Shown: piece after piece, positions 22,048 to 34,473 of the stretch
How the letters are laid out: each line of letters begins with the position of its first letter
How positions within the stretch are numbered: position 1 is the stretch's first letter
Assembly (NCBI GenBank): GCA_035578905.1
Contig: JAQJVL010000253.1
Coordinates: 1,111,481 to 1,175,480 of the forward strand
Reading direction: 5' to 3'
Length of the DNA: 64,000 nucleotides
Source of the DNA: Stictocephala bisonia
Taxonomy: Eukaryota; Arthropoda; Insecta; Hemiptera; Membracidae
Program-made: the position numbers and the translations under genes
Notes under the pieces: generated by a model
The model's input: the letters and a program-made list of their open reading frames with translations, nothing else
Told to the model about the DNA's origin: nothing
Database searches by the model: none

Positions 22048-22270
22048 ACTCTCTCTCTGAATGGTATTGGGCGTGTTCGATTGGTTACAGCGCAGCAAAT
22101 CTCAACGTGACGTAATAAAAACGCCCTCCCCTACTGTATAGAGGCAGTGGAAAGCGAATTATATAAATGTTAACTTTTGTTATTTTGTTACTTTCACAGT
22201 TATTAATATTATTTGGTGGTTTTATATACAAAAAGTAATATTAGTTTTAAATTAGTTATAGGAATAGCAT
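22048..22270 (+). repeat. Conserved promoter-like dispersed block, copy 2
   Basis: Same block as 18016-18127. Here it continues past the duplication end into AATTATATAAATGTTAACTT and TTGTTATTTTGTTA, matching the downstream part of the copy at 44815-45050. Confidence 0.7.
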
Positions 22271-23021
22271 TTAAGAAAAAATGTAATTTTTTAATATACT
22301 ATATATTTTTAATACACGTCATTAACACTTTGATTTTATAGTTAGTAAAACGAGTATAAGAATATTTTTACTATATAAAATTAATGGAGTGGTTGATATC
22401 AATGTGCTGCTATAGGTGTATGTCACCTATATTCTAATTGTATTTAACAATTACTTGGGATTATATTACTAATATATCAAAAAATGTTTTATTAACAGAA
22501 AGGCTTATTAAATTATTGGCAGTGTACTTTGGATATCTCACTGTACTGATGTTTCAGAATTTTTGAATATGGTCAACATGGTCTCCCTTCTTCTAATCCA
22601 TATACATAATTGTTAACTACATAGTCTTTTAACTTCTTTAAAGAAACTTTGTTTGAAAATAATTATCTAAACCAGACGAAAATAGTAAGTTGATAAACCA
22701 TAACAAAAAAGTCAAACAATACAATGCATATTGTTAAAAAAAGTCATATTCAATTTGTGATTGTTATGTTTAGTGAGGAAATAAACTAAAAATATAAATG
22801 TTATATTTACATGAAATATAGTTAGTAGTCAGTCATACGAAAAGAAAAACTTAAACAATAATTATTCTTAACATTTAGTAATATTTAGATATAGAGTTTG
22901 ATCTTTTTCAAGATTGTTGTATATGCTTTGGTTTGGTTAGAATATTTAATGCAGTTTAGAACAAATTATTATAATAATCATAAATGTCTCATTACAGAAG
23001 TTATAATTCTAAGACGTTCCA
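22271..23021. other. AT-rich spacer, no gene seen
   Basis: No coding frame, RNA or repeat identified. Confidence 0.5.
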
Positions 23022-23165
23022 CCACAAGTCTTTATTCCTTGTTGGTTTTCAATTTAACTTAGATACAGCTTCAAGGAGTTTTGTTGGCTTTACCGGAAAT
23101 TTCGCAAACTTTGAGATGTATGATTTCCTTGGCATGAAACTAAAGAACAATAAAAACAAATTTAT
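23022..23165. repeat. Dispersed repeat A, copy 2
   Basis: Partner of 8223-8375. A 71-codon plus-strand frame covers it (22984-23199), but the other copy is broken in that frame, so coding is unlikely. Confidence 0.8.
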
Positions 23166-24283
23166 TTTTTTAGTTTGTATAGTGTCGAGGATAAACTGAG
23201 TACATTGGCAGAACAAATCCAGCTCAAGTAATAACTTGAGGTAAGTCAAAACGTAAAAACTTATTTTAGTATAAGTTTTAAAAGAAGCGTAGTTTGATTA
23301 TTCTAAAATATGATGGATTAAAGAACACAAACACATTTCTTTATAGTATAAAACTTTCAAACAAATTAATGTTTCAGTTAAGAACATAAAGCTATCATTT
23401 AAAGCTATTATTAATAACTTTCATAACGGATCGAAATAACATATTTTTATTAGTATCTTATAATAGTTTTTGAATCTACTTTAGCCCCTGTACAATTAAG
23501 ATTTAAAATTTTCATTTTCCATTTTAACACGAACATTGTAAATAAAATATATAAAATAATTAGTTTGGCAAACTGACATTGTATTAATGGTAACATTTTT
23601 GTTTAAAAAATTGAAGCATAGAGTTTGAATAAGTTAATTATTAAGCTCCATAGAGGTGTGTTTTTGCTTATCAATAATTGAACTATTAATAAGTTTAACC
23701 CTTCAAAAACATATCTTTGATAGTGTTATTATTATAATTCATGCTAATCGTGCTCATTTATTTCTGTGGAAAGACGAAATGAAAACAAATCATTTATTAT
23801 TATAGACAACCGTGATTGAAAATTTCAGCTAATAACACACAAAAATATATCATACATATTAAAACACAGATAAGAAAAAATACTTCATATTAACAGATGC
23901 AATACACAAATACTTGAAAGAAAAAGTAAATTATGTGTACTAGGCATATTCAGAATGTAAGAAATCTAAACAGATTGAAATGAAATAAAAACACTTTTAT
24001 TGAGGTAAAAATATGGACATGTCATAGTCCTTCCTGCATTTAAACATATTGATCATAGTAAATATTTAAAAATAATAATAATATTCTCAAAGATTTTTAC
24101 TTTAACTGGAGGGATTAAACAAATATTTAGATTAGAGCCGCTATCCTCAAACTTCAAATAATTAATGGTTATTGTTTTATGAAGTACTATAATTTAATCC
24201 AAAAATTAATAACTAATTACCATTTAATAGTAAAATGTTATAAAGTAAGTCTATTTGTCCAACAAGTTTGAAATCTCTATTTT
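23166..24283. other. AT-rich spacer, no gene seen
   Basis: Unremarkable AT-rich sequence. Confidence 0.5.
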
Positions 24284-24500
24284 CTGAATGGTAAAAGACG
24301 TATTTCAAAGTATATTCGATTGGTTAGGGCGCTGCCAAACTCAAGCCAATGTAATAAACATTCCAATAAACTTCTTCCCTTGCTGCCTTAAATATATCGG
24401 CTTATATTTAAGGCAGCGGAAAGTTGCTTGTTTTATTCCATCGTACAATTTTTTTAATTATTTTGCCGTATTCAATATGATAAGTAATATTAGTTTCAAA
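24284..24500 (+). repeat. Conserved promoter-like dispersed block, copy 3, with hairpin
   Basis: Shares TCTGAATGGTA, TTCGATTGGTTAGGGCGCTG, TAATAAA and GGCAGCGGAAAGT with the copies at 18.0, 22.1 and 44.8 kb. It has the best hairpin of the family (24382-24417). An 83-codon frame (24288-24539) spans it without any domain. Confidence 0.7.
24382..24417. repeat. Perfect 15-bp hairpin
   Basis: The arms GCTGCCTTAAATATA (24382-24396) and TATATTTAAGGCAGC (24403-24417) pair perfectly around the loop TCGGCT. The palindrome is shortened in the 18.1 and 22.1 kb copies and eroded in the 44.9 kb copy. Confidence 0.95.
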
Positions 24501-24695
24501 TGTAAATTGCAGAGAAGCTCTTTAAAATTATCTTCTTAAAATTTTAAAGGAGAAACGTTGTTTGTAGTTTTGAATAATTTAATATTATACTTTATAATGT
24601 TTTAAACGATGTATTGCAATATTTAATTAGAACTTGTAAACCGTGGAATTTTCAATGGTCTACATTAATATCGTTATATAGAGTTATTTCATTAA

Positions 24696-24850
24696 TCAAC
24701 CACCCACCCTGTGAGCATATACACCTAACTCTGACTCATCCACCTGCCCTACGAACACATGCTACTAGCTTTGACCCACACACTTACCTTTCAACACGAA
24801 CTACTAAAATTGCCCCCCCCCCCATTAACCCTTCAAACACAAAACTAAAA
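24696..24850. repeat. Degenerate C-rich minisatellite
   Basis: About four eroded units near 39 bp, with CCACCCACCCTG, CATCCACCTGCCC, CCCACACACTTACC and a run of 12 C at 24816-24827. Probably a decayed C-strand array of the G-rich minisatellite family. An 86-codon frame across it is an artefact. Confidence 0.55.
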
Positions 24851-26669
24851 AATTTAGTAATATGGATGTCGTAATTCGGCAATATAAAATAAATAGTTTT
24901 TTTTATGTTCTTATTACAGCTATTTAATGTGTATATATATTGGTAGTTCAGAAAATAAAATTTTTACCAAAATATATTACACGTAAATCTGACATTAAAA
25001 TTTATTGTAGCTTTGGTTAATTTCTGTTAAATTATTTTATCAAATTGTATAAATATAAGTAAATATGAAAACCAAATACATATTTATATATAAATAGTTA
25101 CACGTTGTTCAATATATGTGTTGGCAAATAATTGAGTATAAATGACAGAACATTTTACTCCAGAAAGAATTTATTGTTTTGAAAAGTATTTATAAATACG
25201 TAAAGTTTTGTATACGGGACAAATAAACAATTAATACCTCATAAGATATCTAAGGTAGGTAAGTTGCTATGAAATCTTTGATGTTGTTTACAGTTGGGTA
25301 TTACTGCCTCGTTAGTAAGTGACTGACAAACAAACATATAGGTACAGACATATCAGCTTGCCTTGTGTGTATCTTTTCGACTGCCATTTATAAATTGAGA
25401 TAGAATAACTATTTTTTCTCAAATATATTTTTAATACATTTTCAACGGTCAAATTACACTTTCCTTGGAAAGCAGTTATGTATATAAAAGCCAAAATATT
25501 CAGTACGTTTAAGAGCCCTTTAATTCATTAATGTATAATTCACAGTCCAAAAATGTTATACATTTTACTTACCATTTTGAAGAAGTTGCTGAAAATAAAT
25601 ATAATACGTTTTAGGAGCGATCAAACGAATATTTTATTGATAAATTATACCAAAAATATTTAAGTAAAAGCAAGTAAATTATTTGTTTTATCAGTATAAT
25701 GAATAATAAGAAAGTTATTACAGTTATTTTCTATATGTTTGGTAACTTGTCGGTTAAATTAAATATAAATATGATAACTGGCTTATAAACTCCCAGTCAT
25801 TAAAGCTCTCAAGTTTAGAATATAATATTTATTAGTTGGATGAGCTGTATAAGGCACGCCTGTATTATTTGTACCTTTTCAAATTAATATGTATAGCTTA
25901 AAGGAAATGTATTTGGCAAACAAAATAAGTTTAAATCATGACAAAATGTATCCCTGACTAAGGTATTTTAATGATACATGAACTTTACTTTTAAATTTAG
26001 AACTCACAATTTTAATCTGTAGTTGGTGCATTTTCGAAAATGAAAAATATATACCATTATCTAACCATACTCAAGAGTTTTATCAAATTGCTTTATGTCG
26101 TTGTCATAAATATTATATTCAATTCTTGAAACGATTGTATAAGCCTTGCTAACCCTAAGGTTAGAATGAATAAATAATTTTTATAAAATTAAATTTAAAA
26201 ATAAATTATAAACCTTATACCGTTAAAATTATAAGGTTCATGAACCTAGAAACCAAACAAACAAAATGTTTAAAGATGATGAGTCCATGAAGATAAAGAG
26301 GTTTAAAGCCGAAACCCTGCATGAAAGAAGCCAATTTTACGATCATTATGTTCGTTTTCCTTCATAAGATGTTAAATTTGCATCTAGAAAATTTTTAGTT
26401 CAATCTTTTTAAATATTTGTAAGCACATTGTTGTTACTCCAAAATCACTCTTATGAAATGAAATGATGTTCAATAACAATACACAAGTGGCCTTTCTGCT
26501 GAACAGTCGATCTTAGTAGGCAGACTACACAGTTCATCCACACTCATATAATCATCCATATCCTCCTTAAATACGCACAGCTTGTATCGATGTCTCATAT
26601 ATGAATTAATCTGTTTGCAGTTATAGAACAAAATAAACTAAAAGTAAAATGTTTTACTGTTTACTAAGC
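24851..26669. other. AT-rich spacer, no gene seen
   Basis: About 1.8 kb without recognisable genes, RNAs or clear repeats. Confidence 0.5.
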
Positions 26670-27157
26670 AAATAATATATTACATGGTTAAGTTATTATT
26701 ATTATTTTTCAATACCCACTTGCCATGACACCAGCCAGTTGAACTGTCAAGTGTTCAGCCTTCAGGCCCAAACATGCAACACTTGATAAACAGGGTTTAC
26801 TTGCTGAGTGAGAGTTAAGTCACACAGTAAATGATCAGATGCTATTTTCCACATCCTTAGGAACCGGCCATTATTGCTCACGAAACAATTTAGGTGGTGA
26901 ATGAAGCGTTTGCAATGTTAGTAGATCTGACCATTGCATCGCTCCCTCCAAAGTATGGTCAAACTATACTCTAGAACTCTTAGACCAATAGAAGCACTCG
27001 GTAAAAGCATTGCATGTCAGTCACAGCTCGACGAGCTAATAAGGTTAACAAATTCAGTTCTGCAAGAGTTTCCAGTTCACTAAGCTCCGGAAACTTCCAC
27101 ACCATCCATGAAAGTGCATGATATATTTGTAAATAATATATTACATAGTTAAGTTAT
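26670..27157 (-). mobile_element. 433-bp retro-insertion with 27-bp flanking direct repeats
   Basis: A GC-richer insert (26697-27130) is flanked by direct repeats at 26670-26696 and 27131-27157 that begin AAATAATATATTACAT and differ at one of 27 positions, consistent with a target-site duplication. At its left edge lies TATTATTATTATTTTT, which on the minus strand is a 3' tail of the A-rich (TAA)n type. The insert is therefore a 5'-truncated LINE or a SINE in minus orientation. No reverse transcriptase or tRNA box is recognisable, and the family is unknown. Confidence 0.75.
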
Positions 27158-28140
27158 AATTTAATAGCAAAATAAATATACCATAGTTAATTGTATTATT
27201 AGCATATATTTGTCCAGTTTGAACTGTCTCATGACTACAACATATTGTGTGTAGTCTGAACAGTCTCATGACATTTTTATTGAATTTAACAGGAAATAGA
27301 GTAAATTACTTTTTACTATACGTTAATCCATGTTAGTATACAGGGCATAATTTGACAAATCGCAAAACAAATACTTCTCGAAAATAATGCAACGGAATAT
27401 GATCGCGACATTTTCAATTAGTAATACTACTGTCATATATTTGTCACACTTAGATAGGTTAAATAATATTAATTAGTAAGGCTAAATATGTGTTGATTAA
27501 CAGCTAAGGTGGACGTTGAGAGAGGTAGTCCTACAACGTCCAAGTCCTGAGATGGCCAACACTGAGCAAAGTGTAAGGGGACAATGTAAATCTAACCCAC
27601 AATAGTTGTCTTACTTCAGATTCTCTACATTGCTTTAATGCAATTATTTCAATGTTTTATGAAAGTATGAATTGTACCAACATTCAACTGGAACTTGTTT
27701 TTTAAACACTTGTTATAATTTCAATACCCAAAATAATATTCTCAGGTAAAGTGCTTCTAGTATTGGTTGAATATTTTTGAATAACCATAAATATAATCAC
27801 AAAGTTAAATAAAATCACAGTCTAATCCTAAATAAACAAATCATGACAGTATTTTTAAAAGAGTTATAGCTTTTCCGTTGGGATTACAACATTAATATTC
27901 CCATTACATTAATAACATTAATAATTTAGAAAAAGACAGACAAACTTGATATCAGAAACTCAAACTCAAAGTACATTTCAATAAGTATGCAGTAAATAGA
28001 ACAATCAAGAAGTTGACTTTTAATTTATAGTTATATACTTTCTTATATACTTTCAGTGTGATTTTATTTTATAATATTAGTATGTGATTTTATTTTATTA
28101 ATATTATATTATTAGTAAATAGCCAATATTTAAAAACATA
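27158..28140. other. AT-rich spacer, no gene seen
   Basis: No coding or repeat signal. The patch 27500-27610 is slightly GC-richer and unassigned. Confidence 0.5.
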
Positions 28141-28720
28141 ATAAATTTGATTATATGAAATACTATGGAGATCCCTGCACGCTTCGCGTGCCAACTCCAT
28201 CTCTCGCTGCGCTTGGTACACCTCGGCATGTGACTTTTGACTATAATAAAGTAGACTAACTGTATAATTTAAAATCACAAAATGAACTCAACCACACTAC
28301 TTTGTGGTTGCTAACCCACACTAAATTGCTACCTTTAATAGTATAAATACACAATAGTATTACTTAGCCTATTTCAGACGTGGTCATTTAATTTGATTTG
28401 TTTTTCAGTTGAAGACTAAACTCTTAAATAGGATAGTGTCAAACATATAAATTAAACACGTTTATTTATATACAAAACAGCTATTATTGGTTTACTAAAA
28501 TCAATTCAATATTATTTTTATGGAAAAAAGGGACTTTTGAGAGGCTTTTTGTACCCCTTAGGAATGGAATTTCAAAAAATCCTTTCTTAGTGAGTCCTTT
28601 CGTTACTAAAGCTAACTTCATTTAAAATTTCGTGTAAATCCGTTCGGTAATTTTTGAGATTTCATGATAAGTGAGTCATTGAGTCAGTCAGTAGTATTTG
28701 TCTTTTATATATAGATTGTG
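28141..28720. repeat. Unassigned interspersed repeat fragments
   Basis: A GC-rich patch at 28150-28230 (CACGCTTCGCGTGCC, CTCGCTGCGCTTGG) and a block at about 28510-28716 that contains TTTCGTGTAAATCCGTTCGG, GTCAGTCAGT and ends TTTTATATATAGAT. This style of ending is widespread in arthropod interspersed repeats. I cannot name the family. Confidence 0.45.
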
Positions 28721-29210
28721 ATTTTTTTAACTTCATACATTTAATAGCAGGAAAACAGTTTATTTATTTTAGTTTCCTTATACAAAACTCGGATTAAATA
28801 TAAACGATACTACAAAGTAAAGTGATATTAAAAATTAGCTTATATCATCATTAGCTTAGTTTCAATAAATGCTGTCCTGGATGCCAAAGGGAAAATGTTA
28901 TATGCACTTATGGATTAGTCCAGCATTTCATTTCATACATAAAGGATTTAGTTTATAAAGAAGCTAAACTACTTTTAAGATTAAAAAATGTGTATTATTA
29001 ATATAAATGTACAGAGGAGAACCTTTCCTAAAAACCATGCATACACCCGGGATTAAATATATTTAATTATTCATTTTAACACCACAAAGCGTACTCTAGT
29101 ATGTTCAGCTTCATTTTAAGGATGTTGAAAATACCATTTATTTCATAAATCATATTAAAAATAAAGCAGTAATGCTAAATTTCAATAATAATCAATTGGC
29201 GTAATGCAAA
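28721..29210. other. AT-rich spacer, no gene seen
   Basis: No feature recognised. Confidence 0.5.
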
Positions 29211-29270
29211 GGTGTTAATTTTATTTGTTTTTATCTAACAGCTCATAGTGTGAAATAAATAAAGTATCAG
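29211..29270. repeat. Short dispersed repeat B (partners at 41420-41595)
   Basis: GTGTTAATTTT, TTGTTTTTATCTAACAGCT and GAAATAAATAA recur at 41440-41490 and, more loosely, at 41520-41595. Confidence 0.6.
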
Positions 29271-29504
29271 CGAAAAATAATAGGTCAGTTATAAAACGCA
29301 GCCTAAATTATATATAATAGTCTACGTTTTATAATAAATTAGAATAACTACTAAGGTAGTTGTCAACAACATCGTACAAAATAGACCTCAAACAGGGATA
29401 AATAAATAACTGTATTACTGTACTTAGAAGAATTAGTTATATAACATTCAAATCTTTGAGTTCCTGAATTTTCTGACTCAGTCATCCATTTGACCTCAGG
29501 TTAG

Positions 29505-29750
29505 CATTGTTGGATCGCATAAACAAAGACCTTTAAAATGAGGTATAACTCGAGGTAGGCTTAATATTGAAATTTTAAAGATTTCCTTCATAGGAAATTC
29601 CCAGGCTATAAAAAAAACGAGTAAAATATGGCTAAATGTTTGTTATAGAGACATGTATATAACTACGAAGTTTCAGTAATTTTCTTCAATAGTTTTTAAA
29701 ATTAATAAATATATTCTAGTCTTTTGCCACGCCCTGTATAGTAACTGTTA
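29505..29750. repeat. Possible remnant of an ACAGGGTG-ended element
   Basis: The right edge CGCCCTGTATAG (29736-29747) resembles the inverted terminus of the foldback family. The left part has AAAGACCTTTAAAATGAGGT, also found at about 53394-53413. A matching left terminus is not visible, so this is at best a truncated copy. Confidence 0.3.
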
Positions 29751-29944
29751 GATTTTACACCACCAAGATATTTAGATCAAACTTAAATTTACAAATAAAA
29801 ACTACGATTATTCTTATGTACGCCTGTTGTATTCGTATTACTAGATTTTATGTTAAGTAAGTTTAAATATGAAGAAATACTACATGGAGTACATAGGAAC
29901 GTGTATACGGAACTTCTGTAATAAACATTTGAAGCCAGCAGTTA

Positions 29945-30085
29945 GTTCTAATAACTGCAATAAAACTACAGAAACACATATGACGTAAATGTTAGAATCA
30001 AGCGTGCTGTGGTGTCAGCTGTCATCGTGTTTTACATTTATATTCTCGTCAGCTGCTGCAGCAGCAGTGAAGGCCAGCTGGAGGT
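29945..30085 (+). repeat. Dispersed repeat C, copy 1 (inverted partner 46755-46915)
   Basis: Shares ACAGAAACACATATGAC/ACAGAAACACACGTGAC, a GTCAGCTG block and TCAGCTGCTGCAGCAGCAGT with the reverse complement of 46755-46915. The spacing between blocks is conserved over about 140 bp. The 62-codon frame at 30009-30197 is not shared. Confidence 0.75.
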
Positions 30086-31345
30086 AAAGATTGTGGGCCG
30101 AACTTGTCTGCATTCAGCACGTTTGGTTTGGTTACGTTCAAGTAAACTGGCTATTTACCACTCCCCACCACTTCGAACCATATGTATTATGGTTTAAACA
30201 ATAAGACAAGAATTATTGGAATGTTACACTAGTACATTGTTTGTGTTAAGCATAAGTTTAAATATCAGCATAATGAAACTGCCCCAAGTAATATGTATGA
30301 AGCAAAGGGGCTGAAGCTATTTGGATGAAATATCGCTAATTTGGTTTCTGCTACAATAACAATGACGTCTTGATTTTATCAGAGGTTGTAGCTGAATAAA
30401 TTAAAAGGTAAAATGACATATTACTGTAAGGTATTTTTTAGGACAACTACCTTAATACTGCACTTTGTCAACACCTACTTATTTATTCATATATTAGAGA
30501 ATTTTCTTTCATTATATCCCTTCAACTAAGATACACACTTGAAAAGAATATCTATAAATACATTTAATGACAAACAATACAGTTATGAGTATAGCTCATA
30601 GTTCCAAGTGTCAAAGGATAAACTAACAGATCTTTAAACTACTCTAAAGTAACTATTCACATGCCATTAAAACAAGTGAGAACTAGCAAAATTATTTAGG
30701 TTTGGTTACGATAAAATCAAACTTATGATACAAATGTTATTATATCGTTATTAAAAAATAGCTTTCATTTTGCAGTATTGGTATTACATTTTATCTTAAT
30801 CTAACCTAGTATTTGAACAAACAAATGGAAATAATACTGCATGAAATATATTATACTCAGTCGAGAGTAAATTAGGATTATCGTATTTTTTACTGAGAAG
30901 AATGTGTTGTATATTTATCAATTAATTGTATCAAACAGAGCTGATGATTGAAATTCATTCTAAAAAACATGTAAACCATATTTATTTTGAAACTTTATTG
31001 GCAATGCCGTATACATAAATTTAAATACTTAAGAGCTGTATAGGAAAACTCTTCCGTAAATATCAATGTAGTAATTGAAATAATGAGTTTATTCCTTTAC
31101 TCGTATGTTCTCTATGTTCTCGAAACATGATTGAAATAAAATGGAATATACACTGCCACTTGTCCAGTAGTGTGACAGCGCAATACTGAAACAACAGTTA
31201 TTTTTTCAGTCCAGAATACTGATAAGGCTTGCTCTCCGTGCCGCCTGCTTATTACTAACATAATTTACTACTTATTTATTACTAATCTATAACTAAGAAC
31301 TACAAAATTGTGATGTTTCTGTGCTGGTGATTCGTACAGTACAAA
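30086..31345. other. AT-rich spacer, no gene seen
   Basis: No gene recognised. Confidence 0.5.
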
Positions 31346-31370
31346 ATAAAAAAAAAAAAAAAAAAAACAC
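31346..31370. repeat. Poly(A) tract
   Basis: A run of about 20 A. It may mark the tail of an eroded plus-strand retroelement, but no body is recognisable upstream. Confidence 0.8.
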
Positions 31371-31499
31371 ACAACGGAAAGTAAAAATAAAACATACTTT
31401 TAAAAACAGAAAGAAAATCTATTTATTAAATAAGTATGTTGTTCAAGAAACTAATATAACTTTTATAACCATTTTTTTTCAATTTAAACAAAAAAATGT

Positions 31500-33672
31500 T
31501 TAGTGTAAGGCTGTTTTTTATTTCTGAAGGCACTTGATTAATATAATTAAGTCCCAGATAATTAAAAACCAGTTCCTTAAAATCGCCAAGTGTTCAGTTA
31601 TTTGCTGCCAAGCTTGAATAATATTTTTCTGAGAATAAAATAGGGCAATGTCGTCTGCAGGGCACTTGGGATAACGTTGAAATTAGATTCTAATAGATCG
31701 TTTATAAAAATCAAGAACAAGTTGGCCGATAACACGGAACCCTGAGGTACTCCTGATTTAATTAAAAGGTAAGAGCTAGTGTAGTTTCCGATACACACTT
31801 TCTGAGATCTGTTGGTAAGAAAACTATAAAACCAATTGTGGGCTGTTCCTCTTATACCCAATACTTCTAACTTCTGAATAATATTTTATGATCAACCAAA
31901 TCAAATACTTTTTTGAAATCTATGAAAATACCTATTGTTTTGTTTCCCTCATTTACACTTAAGAAAATAAAATCCTTAACACTTATTAGATTTACATCCT
32001 CAGTAGATTTACCTCTCTGAAACCTTAAATGCTTAATACTAAAACAAAGTATGTTATTAAGGTATGGAACAAGACGACAAACATTTTTGAAAAGATTAAC
32101 AGTAAGCTAATTGGCCTTAGTTGGTCTAAATTAATCGACGGTTTATCTTAAAGATGGACACAACAACGCTTTTTTCAGTATATTATTAGAAAGATTCCAG
32201 TACAAAAACTTAGGTTTGTAATATATGATAAAACTGGATAGACTATGTCAGCTTTGGACTTAATTAAAAATGAATTTAAGCTATCGAAACCAAAAGATCT
32301 TTTATTCTTTAAATTCTTTTTTATTTGTACAATTATATTATCATTGGTAGGATAAATGAAGAAGGAACTATGGCTGGGATGTAAATGCCAAATAACACTA
32401 GGCATTGCCTGATTATCAGAACCATGCCTGAGCCGAGGTAAAGTAATTATTTATCTCCTCTGCAACCAGTTTTGGGTCCGATATCGTTTGGCCGTTATCT
32501 AATTCTATCCTTTCAACAGCTTTCATAACATTACCACCACTTAATTTATTTACTATCCTCCATTGCATGGACGAATCTCATCACAGTTTTCAATTTGTTT
32601 GGAATAATATTGGTTTTTAATTAACTCTATTTCTTTAGATAACTGAACTGAAAATGTTTTGAAGTAAAATTTAAAATTACAATCATAGGACCTTCTTTTG
32701 TAAATGTTGTAAAGCTTCTTTTTCTTTTTAATTTTATCTGAAATTCTATTATCGATCCAGGGATTAACAGCCTTTGCTTTATCAACTTTATCGTTTACAT
32801 TAACTTTTTTCTTACAACCATTAACATTTGTGCTTAGGATATATTGAAATCTATTAAAACAAATATTTACATCTTGTATTTCATAACAACAGCTCCGATA
32901 GGTAGTTTTTCCTTTAGAAGACTAAAATATATGATAAAAACATCATTAACTTCAGTCAGTCCACGTTTCACAAAAAGCTACATCCTCCAATTATACGTTA
33001 AGTTTATATCTAGAACTTCACTCTGAAAGAGGTTTAGTGCCTTAGTGCCTATGCCTTACAAAAATGTGGTCTATACAGGTTTTATACTTTTCTGTTATCC
33101 GTGTAGGTTTATGAATGAACTGTTCAAAGCCATAACTTATTAAAAGACAAGTAATATTGAGTAATTTGATCATGAAATAATACCGTATGTTAATGTTACA
33201 TCACCAATTAAGATTGTATTGTTTGTTAAACGTGGTAAAAAGTTGCTTAATTCATCTAAAAAATATTTTTCGTAGAAGCATGAAGTCTGTACACACAAAA
33301 TAAATAAAACAATTATTGTTCTAAAGATAGTTTCAGCAAATCCGAATCTATACTTTTAAAATCAACACTAACCTGAGAAACGTTCATATTTTCAAATGCA
33401 TAACAAACGACACCTCCAGCTCTATAGGTGTCATTACATGAGAAAACCATATTGTAACCGGGAATATTGTAGAAGTTCATTTCATTACAAATTGCACTGA
33501 AAACTATAAAATAGAATTTACTTTTTATTTGGCATAGTTCTATAAAAAAGGAGTCAAAGTTTTTTCTTAAACTTCTTATATTTGCATGAATGAAGTTAAG
33601 TGAAGAATAGTTGTTATGAAAAAAATTACTTAAATTGCAATTTTGATTATTTTCGATTTGATTTGCGGTCAT
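31500..33672 (-). pseudogene. Decayed CR1/Jockey-type LINE ORF2 (endonuclease and reverse transcriptase)
   Basis: Minus-strand fragments appear in the order of a LINE ORF2. At 33672-33313 is an apurinic-type endonuclease start (FIHANIRSLRKNFDSFFIEL, later IPGYNMVFSCNDTYRAGGVV). At 32405-32175 is the lead-in to the reverse transcriptase (PTNDNIIVQIKKNLKNK, LSYITNLSFCTGIF). At 31861-31660 are the catalytic core GVPQGSVLSANLFLIFINDL and, after a frameshift, CPADDIALFYSQKN, where the usual YADD is PADD. At 31600-31500 the C-terminal FNYLGLNYINQVPSEIKNS follows directly, so much of the 3' half of the reverse transcriptase is deleted. Frameshifts, stops and the deletion show it is inactive. Its ORF1 remnant lies at 34474-34720. 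Confidence 0.9.
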
Positions 33673-33781
33673 ATTATAGTTTCAATTTTACAGCTATTGT
33701 TTGGTATTCTTAAGTTTAGCATAAGTATATATATATCTGTTATTTTTAAGGGTCTTCAATTTATGTTATATTATTTTGTAT

Positions 33782-34400
33782 GTTGGTATCACTTGGGCAA
33801 TATAGCATTGGAGGTTAGAAGGTTTCCCCCTCTCTTTTCTTGTAAAAAACCGCGCAAAACCCCCTCTTCCCTTGCCGCGAAAAGACAGCCACAGTCCCAG
33901 TGCGTATCAAACTCTCGCCACGTACAGTCGTTATGTATGTCGTGGGCTTCCTCAACCTCGTGCTAGTTTATAATTTGTTATAATTGTAACAACCTCATTT
34001 GTTTATAATCGTCACCGTATATATATATAGTTTTCCACCTCGCTCCGTGCAAGTGCCACTGTGGTGTGCGTATGTGTATCAAGATAGTGTGTGTGTGACA
34101 ATCCCTGTGTCTTCGGGCTCATTCCTCTACAAGAACTTCTCTCTTCTCATAGTGCTCGTCCCGGGGTCATCACGCAGCTGTGGACTACCCAACCGACGAC
34201 CAGCCAAGTGTGTGTTAGACTTTCGCCTTACATCAGCTCAAGGTACTGTCTGCTTTATATATCTATATATATCTACTTATGACATAAAACCCCTCACCGT
34301 CTTAATCGGTTAATATTAAGTGGTCCTTCGCCCCCTATGTATTTTGTGTGTACTCTATAATTAACGTGATAAAAATCTCATTCTCTCACGGTCTCTAAAC
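33782..34400 (+). mobile_element. GC-rich insertion inside the LINE, possible LTR
   Basis: This block separates ORF1 and ORF2 remnants of the minus-strand LINE, where little spacer is expected, and is more GC-rich than its surroundings. It starts near TGTTGGTATCACTTGGGCAA. Inside are a TATA-like GTATATATATATAG (34017-34030) followed about 25-30 bp later by a candidate start region, and near the end AAGTGGTCCTTCG, a sequence style I associate with the primer-binding region after BEL/Pao LTRs. Terminal dinucleotides and a target-site duplication are not convincing. ORFs at 33999-34313 and 34091-34282 overlap in different frames and show no domain. A solo or partial LTR is the best guess. A promoter or first exon cannot be excluded. 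Confidence 0.35.
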
Positions 34401-34473
34401 AGCTATGTTGCTTAAGATTGTAAAAATTATGAAAAATAAAACGAGAAAATTGCAAAACTGTAGACCTTGGGCC

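Larger units (their letters stand above)
18129..22155 (+). repeat. Tandem segmental duplication, copy 2 (about 4.0 kb)
   Basis: Direct repeat of 14683-18127 starting at ATCGAAAAAACCATGGTTGC immediately after copy 1. It has the same order of contents with a longer 39-bp array. Small differences are spread throughout (for example TTCAAATGCGG/TTCAATGCCG), so the event is not brand new. Confidence 0.95.

Noticed and set aside
8223..23165. Repeat A as a conserved exon (both copies overlap small open frames)
   Set aside because: The frames differ between copies and each is broken in the frame used by the other.
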